Origin: Ischnura elegans
Taxonomy: Eukaryota; Arthropoda; Insecta; Odonata; Coenagrionidae
DNA length: 64,000 nt
Direction: 5' to 3'
Assembly (NCBI RefSeq): GCF_921293095.1
Contig: NC_060257.1
Span: forward strand, 68,766,472-68,830,471
The number at the start of each line of letters is the position of its first letter. Position 1 is the first letter of the stretch. Of this stretch, positions 27,301 through 33,484 are shown piece by piece. The notes under the pieces were generated by a model. The model had not been told where the DNA came from, did no database searches, and saw only the letters and a program-made list of their open reading frames with translations. Both the position numbers and the translations under genes were made by a program.

Positions 27301-28445
27301 TTGGTGAGGGGAAGTGTGAAACAGAGAAGGGAAGGAGGGTCCTGACATGGAGGGCTAGGGCAAGATGACTTCGGTTTGTGCGATAAGACACACTATGGCT
27401 ATGGAGTAGGAGGAGAAGAGGTGTAGTAATGTCTAGAGCTTTCCTTGCAAACAATATGAATGAAGAACTCTCACAATGGGGTAGATACTCCATGCCCCCT
27501 TCCCAGAGGTGACTGGTGGTAATATATCCAGGGTATGCAATAGAGATGATATATGATGAAAAAGTTCAAATGATGACTGCTAAATGGCGCTGAATGCATT
27601 GATGGACTAGGATCCTGAGTGCAGGTAGTGTAAATGGCAGCAACACTACCTGTGAGTTACTCACCAAATATGCGCGTGCGCACTCCCATCGTGTTGAGTC
27701 TGCTCCCAGCACCCATTTGAACATGGCAAGCCCCCCTGCTTACCTCGTCCCACCCGAGCACACCTAGAAGCAATTGTGTAAACCGAATATGTGTCTGGCG
27801 TGATGCCATGGGAACGCACATTTGTAAAGCGGTGAATTTGCCTAGAAAACAGCTGTAGCATTTGGAGAATCATATCCTATCTATATGTTCACAGAATGTT
27901 TATCTTTCTTGTTGTAAAGGGCTTTGCTTGTCGCTTAAAGTGGCTCTGCCTACTACCGAGACTGATAAAAAAAATCAGTGTTAGCTGATCAAAGTATCCA
28001 TTAGGACAACTTGATAAACTGAGAGGATATGAAACTTTTTCATCATTCTCATGGGTAATGGGAGCTATAAGCTAAAAGAGAAAAAAACTTTTGATGTGTC
28101 AACATGAAAAAAATACATGAACGTGCACCATACATTCAACTAGTGCAAAACTGCCTCTCCAATTTTTATAATTCTTTCATGTTTCTCTTTCAGGTTAATT
28201 TAAGCAAAAAAAGAAAGAATCGCATGAGAAGTGACGAGGCTGCAATCATAGCACTGAGTAAATCTAGAAGCCAGTTTCTTCCAATTCCACCTTGTCATTC
28301 TCATCATGCAAATGCACCTCCAGCATCAGCTATAGCAGTCCCGTTACCATCTTCATCGACAATCACCCACCGATGTCATCGGGACACAGATTCTTTAGTT
28401 GACCATGAGGCTGTGATTGTGTACGATGAACGCACAGCACTTTAA
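322..28445 (+). CDS. Receptor-like protein, cytoplasmic tail (5'-partial gene, six exons)
   Basis: A chain of six exons on the + strand keeps one reading frame: 322-335, 17659-17722, 20072-20501, 23343-23904, 26709-26884 and 28194-28445 (1498 nt, about 499 codons). Every internal boundary is GT-AG and all phases match. The upstream part lies before the window. The joined product starts with a basic CRKKGVRIGEEE stretch, like a juxtamembrane segment. A Ser/Thr/Pro-rich region, a Gln/His/Asn repeat and an acidic-Gly segment follow. It ends with a compact charged block (DDLAELYAK / SKKRKNRMRSDEAA) and the terminus DERTAL, which fits a class I PDZ ligand (T at -2, L at 0). No signal peptide, membrane segment or folded domain lies in the window. 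I infer the intracellular tail of an adhesion or signalling receptor. I do not recognise the gene, and a soluble scaffold is possible. Confidence 0.75.
800..3560. repeat. Decayed tandem array, units about 230-340 bp
   Basis: Landmark phrases recur at irregular but similar spacing inside intron 1. A 'TCTCAGTGGGCAC...TCACTTCAT' block recurs near 918, 1170, 1510 and 1840. 'CTTTGATGGTCTAGTT' occurs near 1024 and 1279. A 'CAACARTTGAATTC...GCTGTGATKTT' block recurs near 1085, 1345, 1665, 2000, 2283, 2514, 2762, 3014, 3296 and 3364. The copies are strongly diverged, so the array is old. A related unit continues at about 4140-4260, beyond a mariner insertion. Confidence 0.55.
3561..4136 (-). mobile_element. 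mariner-family relic with internal deletion
   Basis: The terminal inverted repeats TACGAGG...AATTATTATCCGCAATTTAG (left, 3561-3592) and their diverged complement (right, ending 4136) lie between TA dinucleotides, the target site used by Tc1/mariner elements. The minus strand encodes a recognisable transposase helix-turn-helix part: SVYKWIEKFQNRRTSFTHDE, then GRPFTATNEGKIERS and LLDRRVTIDEVTHRLQISHG. A frame change upstream separates it from EQGSVIRFLW. The DDD/DDE catalytic domain is absent, so at 576 bp this is a dead internally deleted copy. It splits a unit of the surrounding tandem array. Confidence 0.75.
4800..5475. repeat. Tandem array, about 142-bp monomer with alternating dimer structure
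   Basis: The phrase ACGGTTTGATATGAC/TGTGC starts at about 4900, 5041, 5184, 5326 and 5467, so the monomer is 141-143 bp. Each unit also contains GGTATATGACATTCGGTTCT, TACAACGTAAAACAGGAAT and ATAGAGTGAACAGGTGCG. Units 1 and 3 share GAGTTTGAAAATATTAGCTC, while units 2 and 4 share TATGGGTGCGAAAAAATAGC, giving a 284-bp higher-order dimer. The first partial unit (about 4800-4898) and the last are more diverged, as expected at array edges. Confidence 0.85.
5480..7270. other. Intronic sequence with nothing recognised
   Basis: AT-rich sequence with short poly-T tracts. I see no open frame with family features, no inverted repeat with target duplication and no RNA gene. Confidence 0.4.
7276..7554 (+). 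pseudogene. LINE relic, C-terminal end of a non-LTR reverse transcriptase ORF
   Basis: One open frame of 93 codons reads ...NKLRSIEAITSAWPSSAKNN, then EEVVITRLRIGHCPLTH and ECRCPLIIRHILTECNKYRD, ending at TAG. The LRIGH-x-x-L-T-H block followed by C-x-C-x8-H-x4-C is the hallmark C-terminus of I/Jockey/R1-superfamily LINEs. The reverse transcriptase proper is missing upstream. Downstream to about 7750 there is a plausible 3' UTR ending near GACGCACCCTAA. It is a 5'-truncated dead copy inside intron 1. Confidence 0.75.
7896..8070. repeat. Direct repeat, copy 1 of 2
   Basis: About 170 bp starting CTACGTTGAAAGACGTTGTA and ending at a TTTATATTGTAACGAAAACT-like segment. It is repeated at about 75-80 % identity at 8597-8763, about 700 bp downstream. 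It carries no protein signal. It could be the ends of a decayed element or a local duplication. Confidence 0.6.
8597..8763. repeat. Direct repeat, copy 2 of 2
   Basis: This matches 7896-8070 in the same orientation: CTACGTTGAAAGACGTCGTA, AATTTTAATGAAAAGATGAG and TTTATATTGTAACACAAACT. A further short direct repeat (TAGATAGTTCATATCTCGGT / TAGGTAGTCCGTATCTCTGT) follows at about 8894 and 9076. Confidence 0.6.
11272..11433. repeat. Inverted repeat (fold-back), 57-bp arms
   Basis: The left arm 11272-11328 and right arm 11377-11433 are near-perfect reverse complements around a 48-bp loop. Both contain GATCAACAACTTTGCTATTT and TATTTTATTGACACCGA. Because of the symmetry, similar short open frames appear on both strands; these are not genes. 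No clear target duplication was found. Confidence 0.85.
11640..11800. other. Short GC-rich, CpG-containing island in intron 1
   Basis: Base composition rises sharply against an AT-rich background, with runs such as CCGCGCCCGGCCGCTCC. No TATA box, exon or family-level protein signal could be tied to it. An internal promoter is possible but unsupported. Confidence 0.3.
11849..12480. repeat. Diverged tandem units, about 210-290 bp
   Basis: Blocks GCGAACTGGAAAYCSCCAGTT and CCAGCGTCCCTCTAGACGGA / CCAACGTCCCTCTTGGCGGA with TATGACCTC...AAGTGACTCG recur at about 11850-12020, 12120-12230 and 12270-12480. The repetition explains the overlapping short open frames. The copies are too diverged to call a family. 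Confidence 0.5.
12730..13515. other. Coding-like but unrecognised segment
   Basis: Several moderate open frames with balanced amino-acid composition occur here. On the + strand, 12851-13012 reads ...SFPD/LPDLEVCTLLSGDDAEQFA, then EEIGRVVVSKTTSERRLGSM. On the minus strand, 13269-13514 reads ...HDDESRWLHGRTRRTGETKL, then LQHFLKTELAVRDTVTGGYD. Neither has convincing splice partners or a family match I know. A decayed gene or transposon fragment is the likeliest explanation. Confidence 0.25.
13520..16440. other. Intronic sequence with nothing recognised
   Basis: AT-rich sequence with only short spurious open frames. No repeat structure, RNA gene or regulatory cluster could be supported here. Confidence 0.4.
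16453..16858. mobile_element. MITE with about 30-bp terminal inverted repeats and TA target site
   Basis: The left end CCCTAGTAGCACCATAAGGA and the complement of the right end CCCTAGTAGCACCAAAAGGA form inverted repeats that continue through ATTATATCT. TA flanks both ends (16451-16452, 16859-16860). The 406-bp interior is low-complexity (TATGTATAATATACAGATTT-like motifs) and has no transposase. TA targeting suggests Tc1/mariner or PIF/Harbinger-related mobilisation. Confidence 0.75.
17659..17722 (+). CDS. Exon 2 of the receptor-like gene
   Basis: A T-rich acceptor ending TTTTGCAG precedes this 64-nt exon and a GTATGT donor follows. Only one frame is open: it enters in phase 1 and leaves in phase 2, encoding VRIGEEEAARQNRPRVAAVA plus a split residue. 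The other two frames have stops, which fixes the frame of the gene. It is isolated by a 17.3-kb intron upstream and a 2.3-kb intron downstream. Confidence 0.75.
18744..19060 (+). mobile_element. hAT-like MITE family A, copy 1
   Basis: The left end CAGTGGCGCAGCGAGGGG and the complement of the right end CAGGGGCGCAGCTAGGAATT are inverted repeats. The element is 317 bp. The flanking 8-mers TGCAGCAG and TTCAGCAG differ by one base, fitting an 8-bp hAT target duplication. The interior carries G/C homopolymers near both ends and a shared core (AATATCCCTCCGAAAGCTGT). Related copies lie at 24833, 46698 and 63647. Confidence 0.8.
19745..19901. mobile_element. Short MITE with TACCGTA...CTGAATATAGTC termini
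   Basis: The left end ACCGTAAATGTCTGAATATA and the complement of the right end ACCGTATTCCTCTGAATATA form inverted repeats around about 155 bp with G-rich and T-rich tracts. Both ends abut TA. It has no coding capacity. Confidence 0.6.
20072..20501 (+). CDS. Exon 3 of the receptor-like gene, Ser/Thr/Pro-rich
   Basis: The acceptor is TCTTTGCAG and the donor is GGA|GTAAGC. The exon encodes 143 residues starting SHESAVYLDPKSNQWSHNSR, then a low-complexity T/S/P/Q-rich stretch with short proline runs (PPPLPPQR, TPPPHW) that could bind SH3 or WW domains. It is markedly more GC-rich than the flanking introns, as expected for coding sequence here. A 159-codon open frame on the opposite strand is an antisense shadow. 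Confidence 0.8.
21479..21845. mobile_element. Terminal-inverted-repeat element with CGTTGGGG motif
   Basis: The left arm (from ATGAATAAAAACTTTTGGGC to CCCCAACGTTT) and the right arm (AACGTTGGGGCCACCCAAGA to AAATTTTTTATTCAT) are about 55-bp inverted repeats, 367 bp overall. The left interior reads, on the minus strand, TTGAGAAAGTGACC-agcatc-GGTC-GGGAAACGTTGGGG. This resembles the arm of the palindrome at 42700-42900. No protein is encoded. Confidence 0.65.
22673..23200. mobile_element. Helitron-like non-autonomous element
   Basis: It begins TC(TTCTG)TATATATAAAAGAGG with TTTGTCTGTCCGC, typical of arthropod Helitron 5' ends. It ends GTCGGGTAGCCTGCTAG followed by T, so CTAG (CTRR) lies at 23197-23200. 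The 5' base before TC is A (22672) and the 3' base after CTAG is T (23201), as expected for A|T insertion without duplication. It is 528 bp with no Rep/helicase. The 3' hairpin is weak. Confidence 0.55.
23343..23904 (+). CDS. Exon 4 of the receptor-like gene, Gln/His/Asn-rich repeat
   Basis: The acceptor is CTCTTGCAG and the donor is GGAG|GTAGGT (phase 1 out). The exon encodes about 187 residues: a Cys-containing start (WSGMGCDPAGRRRPL), a Q-rich part, then about fifteen consecutive N-H-Q-Q/N-H-Q-L tetrapeptides (DNA 23647-23835) and a conventional ending (VHLPEIPEFCHTGNQYASSG). The repeat is a 12-bp minisatellite in frame, so its length is probably polymorphic. The composition is prion-like and disordered. 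The long Leu/Val open frame on the minus strand is only the mirror of this repeat. Confidence 0.8.
24833..25138 (-). mobile_element. hAT-like MITE family A, copy 2 (reverse orientation)
   Basis: It runs from CAGGGGCGCAGCTAGGAATT to TCAGTGCACCACTG. A perfect 8-bp target duplication, CAGCTGAG, lies at 24825-24832 and 25139-25146. The interior matches copy 1 in reverse complement. It is 306 bp and non-coding. Confidence 0.9.
25984..26248. mobile_element. hAT-like MITE family B, copy 1
   Basis: The element (265 bp) starts ACATAGGCAGATTTAGGGGG and ends AATCCTGGATCCACCCCT. It is bounded by the perfect 8-bp duplication GACAGTAC at 25976-25983 and 26249-26256. The terminal inverted repeats are weak (AGATTTAGG vs complement of CTGGATCC) but the target duplication is exact. 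Confidence 0.8.
26709..26884 (+). CDS. Exon 5 of the receptor-like gene
   Basis: The acceptor is TGTTTACAG and the donor is AAG|GTAAAA. It enters in phase 1 and leaves in phase 0. It encodes VLDEVSGGREYDVVAGEG, a Gly/Ala linker, and KTRSLPAWVRSRSRPLSTED followed by DLAELYAK. The Arg/Ser-rich part followed by a DDLAELYAK helix-like segment looks like the conserved core of the tail and probably continues into the next exon. Confidence 0.8.
26885..28193. other. Intron 5 of the receptor-like gene, nothing recognised
   Basis: AT-rich intron with no repeat ends, RNA gene or coding signal beyond short spurious frames. Confidence 0.4.
28194..28445 (+). CDS. Last exon of the receptor-like gene with PDZ-ligand-like C-terminus
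   Basis: The acceptor is CTCTTTCAG and the exon starts in phase 0. It encodes 83 residues: VNLSKKRKNRMRSDEAAIIA, a Ser/Pro/His-rich stretch, and the terminus DSLVDHEAVIVYDERTAL followed by TAA at 28443-28445. The final residues RTAL fit the class I PDZ ligand consensus (S/T-x-hydrophobic). KKRKNR could be a basic membrane-proximal or nuclear signal. The contrast between conserved-looking charged ends and a low-complexity middle is typical of receptor tails. Confidence 0.8.
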   Translation, partial: VNLSKKRKNRMRSDEAAIIALSKSRSQFLPIPPCHSHHANAPPASAIAVPLPSSSTITHRCHRDTDSLVDHEAVIVYDERTAL

Positions 28446-29660
28446 CTGACATTTCCAACAAAGTGCCGAAGGGGGAGTTTTCATGTAATGAAGATATCAG
28501 CACAATAACAGAGAAAAGTTTTGGTGCAACAATAGTATACAAAAGACGAGTGACTCATCATCAAATTTATAAAGGTAGTGTCTCCACACGATATGACTAG
28601 GAATTGTTTTATGGCATACAAAAATGTTTCATCATATCATATTGAAAATCAGTAAAATCAGTGAGTATGAATCTTTTAAAATTGGTGACAGGAGATATTT
28701 CAATTTGGAGAAATGCCTTTTGATAAAAGTTTCACAAATTAATTTCTTAATTGATATATATATATATTGAAGCTATTCATTAAATTTATATTTGATGTAC
28801 TAGGCTTTGCCATGATGTGAATTGGTAGAGAAAATTGCATTGTGACAGAAGTTTCCCTAATGTTGTTCAAATAAATCAACAAGTGTATCTAATGAGAATG
28901 TGTAAACCACTTACTTTTTTCCTTTAACTGCAGGAATGGTATCTATAACCCCACAAAAAGGGATATCTTTTTACAGCTGTATTCAGTGGAACCAGTCACT
29001 TTTGTTCCATTATTGCTGACAATAGAGAGGTGCATCTAGGAAAGGGTCTGTTGCAATGGTCAAAAATAAGTTATGCTCTGCAGAACTAATAGGTGAATAC
29101 TGGCCAATATGAAGGCCAATGCCTTGACAACAGACGTTCACATGAAAAATGGTGAACAGCTCTTCATCTTTGTGTGGTTAAGGATTGTACCAGACCAAAA
29201 CTAAAAATGGATTGATATTGATATTAGCATATTGTACCACCTTTAAAATGTCTCTCTTCCAGACTATTTTGCTGCTTGAATGTAAAGTAAAATGCTTAAT
29301 GACATTTTTCAGAGAAGGTAAATGGATATTTATGTTGTGTTGATATTATGAGTGAATACATAAGCATTTAAGTCTCAGTTTTCAGTTTATGAGAGGGATT
29401 CATACGTTTTCAGGAGGACTTTTTAATACAACATGATTGTATAAAGGAACCACTGGCATATGTGATTGAATATAGGGTCACATTTGATGTCAGATGGAAA
29501 ATAAGAAGTTGAAGCAAATTTAGTGCCATGAAAATATCCTTCTACATCATCTCACTTATTAAACACTAATGGCATTTTAATATTTGAATATCATTAAGTC
29601 AAACATATTATAAAACTGAATTCCTCTCAATAAAGTGAAGGGCATGTACTTTATACTGAA
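28446..29660 (+). other. Probable 3' UTR of the receptor-like gene
   Basis: AT-rich sequence without a substantial open frame follows the stop codon. AATAAA signals occur at 28870-28875 and 29629-29634, so at least two poly(A) sites are plausible. No repeat element was recognised before about 30.1 kb. Confidence 0.45.
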
Positions 29661-30168
29661 AGTTTGTTCACATGATATGATTAAAATCATGTGAAAAAAT
29701 AATTTCACTGTACTTGTATTACTTCTAGTCATTACATTCATATTACGACATTTTTAAGGAAACATAAACATTTTTACATTGCAATTGTCCCAATGAGTTT
29801 TTTCTGGGATTGTGTGAATGATGTCTTTCTTGATAAAGCTTTTTGTAAACAGTGAATTTTGTGATAGAAAAATTGTTAAACTTGAGAATGGCTTGTTAAA
29901 ATAGTGACTTCTGAATAGTGAAGCAGTCTGAATGTTGCAATTTTGTTATTCAAATTGACTGTGATGAACACTGCACAACAGAGATTTTGGAAGTCGGAAT
30001 TTGGTGTTTCAATTAATATAAGTTGTATTGCCCTGTGATAGAAGTTGGTATATAAAATTAAAAATTTTCTAAATGAACCAAGTTTTGATTCTTTAATTGT
30101 GTATCATATTGTTGTTTTCACGTGATGTAATATATATATCCCTATCAGATATAATATAATATATATAT

Positions 30169-30588
30169 GTCCCAGTCAGGCCGCATTTTTACCCTCTGAT
30201 TTCTGGCTTTTTTCCATCTACCACAGCACCGTTGTCCTCGTCCTTTTTCCATTATGTGTTCCTATCCCTTTCTTTCCTTACCTCTGAATTTATATGTATG
30301 TTTGCACTTAAGGTGCCATGTGAATGAATTACGTGCCACGTGCATATCATATTTTCCAAAACATTGTATATATATATATATATATACATACTCCATGTTC
30401 CTATCCCTTTCTTTCCTTATGAAATATACCTATGCGGCCTGACTGGGACTCAGTCCCAGTCAGGCCGCATTTTTACCCTCTCATTTCTGACTTTTTCCAT
30501 CTACCACAGCACCATTGTCCTCGTCCTTTTTCTATTCCATGTTCCTATCCCTTTCTTTCCTTACCTTTGAAATTATATATATGTATGT
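30169..30588. repeat. Two directly repeated MITE-like copies meeting in a 39-bp palindrome
   Basis: Copy 1 runs from GTCCCAGTCAGGCCGCATTT (30169) to the inverted end TATGCGGCCTGACTGGGAC (30431-30449). Copy 2 starts GTCCCAGTCAGGCCGCATTT at 30453 and repeats the interior (CCATCTACCACAGCACC, CCTATCCCTTTCTTTCCTTA) to about 30588 without its right end. The junction 30432-30470 is a perfect inverted repeat with 19-bp arms and a single central base. An AT microsatellite lies at about 30365-30386. Confidence 0.75.
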
Positions 30589-31319
30589 ATCTTCCCTAAC
30601 TCCTTAACATACTATATAACTGACTTTGCACATGGATACCTTGATGACTGGAATAAAACTGGAAATTAATGATAATTGAGGAAAAAGTCTCATTATTGTG
30701 CAACAAGAATTCAGGAGTTCATAATTTCTACTGTTACTAAAAGAACTACATTTATATTGGGTTGCTTGGCTTTATATATCTGTTGAACATATTTATTATT
30801 TATCTAACTGATTACTTGACCTGCTGGTCAGACTTTTTAAAAAATGACACCAAATGCATAGGCATTATAGAAATCTATGCATAGACAATTTCACAACACT
30901 AACACACAATATGAAGATGCATAATTTACTTGCAGATATTTTAATTCTTCACGCATCGTCTCAGTCAATAAAATATTTTAGTAGAATGCCTGCAGCAGAG
31001 AGCGGATGATGTTCTAAGCTTTAGGTAAATCCTATACAACACAGGAGAGCTATCCTATGGAGCCACTATAAAAAGTAAAACCATTGCCATAAGCTTACTA
31101 TCTACAGAAAATCATAGGATTTCCCTTCTTCATAGGGATGTCTTCCCTTTCTGTAGAAACATTAAATTATGGTTTCAGTGGTAGTGGCCCAAGCCCCATG
31201 ACAGCATTGGGATTTCTTTATCTTTTCCCTGGAGGCGTCTTTGGGCTCTCTTCACAGTGGCTCCTCCTATCCTAATTCCTTCCTCTGTCCTTCCCCTCCT
31301 GCGGTGTAAGGGTGAAAAG

Positions 31320-31742
31320 TAGGGATGGACGGATCCAGGATTTTTTTCGGATCCAGATTCAGATCGGATCCTTGATTTTCGGAGCTGAATCTTTCGGATC
31401 GGATATTTTCAGATCCAAATGCATTTTCAAATTCCTGACGCTGAGATTCCCCCGATGATTGTTCAATCTCTTGGGAAGAGTCACAATATGTGCCAGTCGT
31501 ATTTTGCCTTTTTTATTTTCCAAGGCTGAAATTCTGCTACGTAACCTCTGCGAGAGCTTTAAAACAAAACGGTTCATGAGTAGGACAAGAATCGCATGCG
31601 ACGGCACATTCGAAGAGAGAATCGGAACTCTTTCCACCCTTATGGGGCGTTGCTTTCACTGAAGCTATTATTTAAAATTTCGGATCCAGATCCGATGTCT
31701 TCCTCGATAATGGATCCGAGGTATCCGATCCAACCATCCCCA
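31320..31742. mobile_element. hAT-like MITE family C with clustered GGATCC motifs
   Basis: A perfect 8-bp duplication, GTGAAAAG, lies at 31312-31319 and 31743-31750. The ends are TAGGGATGGACGGATCC and the complement TGGGGATGGTTGGATCGGAT. GGATC/GGATCC motifs are clustered in both subterminal regions, as transposase-binding sites often are. The 423-bp interior has unrelated short open frames on both strands and no transposase. Confidence 0.8.
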
Positions 31743-31957
31743 GTGAAAAGTTTCAGACTTACAGACCCAGCCCTCGGGTTCTAACCTTGCGAGCCCGCCA
31801 TTGTCATAAGCTTAAGTCCCTTACATTCAATCATCAGAGAGTTACCTTTGCAAGAGTTCATTTTGCAATGAATAAAACATTAACTTTGTACTTTCCACGC
31901 TTGACCTCGACCAGTTTTGATACCTGTATGTCATTTTCAAGAGATAAAGTAGAAGCA

Positions 31958-32345
31958 TAGGCAGATTTAGGGGGAGGGCACGTACTCCCTCCAGACACTT
32001 AAAAAATAGATAAGATTTTTGATTTGGTCATCATAATGTTGGTTTTTTTGTATTACGACAGGGCCTCAATCATTTAAGCTTTGAGCCAAGTCAAGAAGAC
32101 ACATTTGTCGGTTATTGGCCATTCGCTAGTCAGCACTTGAAAAAAAAGCATTGTCAAAGTGGGAAAGGGGATCGAAAACTGTCCCCATTATAAATGCAAC
32201 TTATTAATATTTTCATATTACATTAAAGAGAATTTTTCGTACATTTCTTTTTGTATTTTGTATAAAGTCAAATAAGACAAGACCGTTAGCCTGTCAAACA
32301 CTTGTCCCCCCCATCCACAAACAAATCTAGGATCCTCCCTTGACC
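31958..32345. mobile_element. MITE family B, copy 2 (diverged)
   Basis: GCATAGGCAGATTTAGGGGG and CCAGACACTTAAAAAATAGA match the left half of the element at 25984, and AAATCTAGGATCCTCCCTTG resembles its right end. No clear target duplication is visible, so the ends are approximate. Confidence 0.55.
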
Positions 32346-33484
32346 ACAAGCCTTCTGTCAGTGTAGATATTGGATGGAAAATATTATGAAGGTGGAGGAA
32401 GTAGGATATAGGAATGGGTGATTATGCATTTGAGGATACAGTGGGACTAACATCATGTTTTGAGAAGAAGTAATAGGGCAGACGAAGGAACTGGCACCAA
32501 CTAAAGTGATGTGAGATTAAAAGGAACCACTTCATTTAACATATTATTAACATCAATTCTCTACCCATTTGTTAAATGTGAGAGAAAACACAATTAGATA
32601 TCGGTTTCATGTTGTAACTATACACCTTACTTTTAAGCCTTTCATCAACAACATCTTTTGAATTAAAAAAAACAACCAATTCTTGCCCGATTGTAAAAGG
32701 AAATTTAGGCATTTTCCAGGAGATAGTCTAGCCACTTGATTAGATAGGTGGCTGACCTACGGTACTTTGGACCACTTACATTTGGGAGATGAGAAACGCT
32801 ACCAAATAAAGCAGCACCATATCAAGGCGAATGGTGGGGAAACAAACACATCGTGACCTAGCAGTAAGACAAATGTGACGAACCAGGGAGCAAAGAAGGG
32901 TAGTACCAGCAGGGATGAGCATGCAGCAATAAAATACGCCAAGGAATAGAGAAGACTCTTATAAGGTGGGACAGCGCATTGTGCTAATAACGAGGAAGTC
33001 CATGAAGGTAAGTCAAAGTTTGACTATACAGTTTCCTTTGTCCATATTCAAGCCAAAAGCTTGACAGTGAAAAGTTACTGAAAGAAGAAGTGAAATTAGA
33101 TTCAATCTTGTTAACGATTTAAAAACATAAGAATGTGCTCGCATCAGTCTGAAACACATATGATCATAGTTTATTTAGAATATTCATTTCCTTCAGGTTG
33201 AAATTACTTGGATAAAACTCTCCAGGGAGTTGCCAAATGTTAAGATTTATTGGCAAAAAAAACTTACTAATACCACTTCTATTTGAAAGCAGACAACTTG
33301 GAAAAAAAATTCTCTTGATCTTGTGGACAGAATGAAAGACAAAATACTACTGTGGAAATCAAGACAATGAAGTCTCCTTTGACATCGTCAACCTTTTCAC
33401 TTGTGTACCACCAGAGGAAGCAACCTAGTAATCAATCTCCGAGGGGTAGTCAAAATCGCAGAGGAAATGAGGGACTAATTATTC

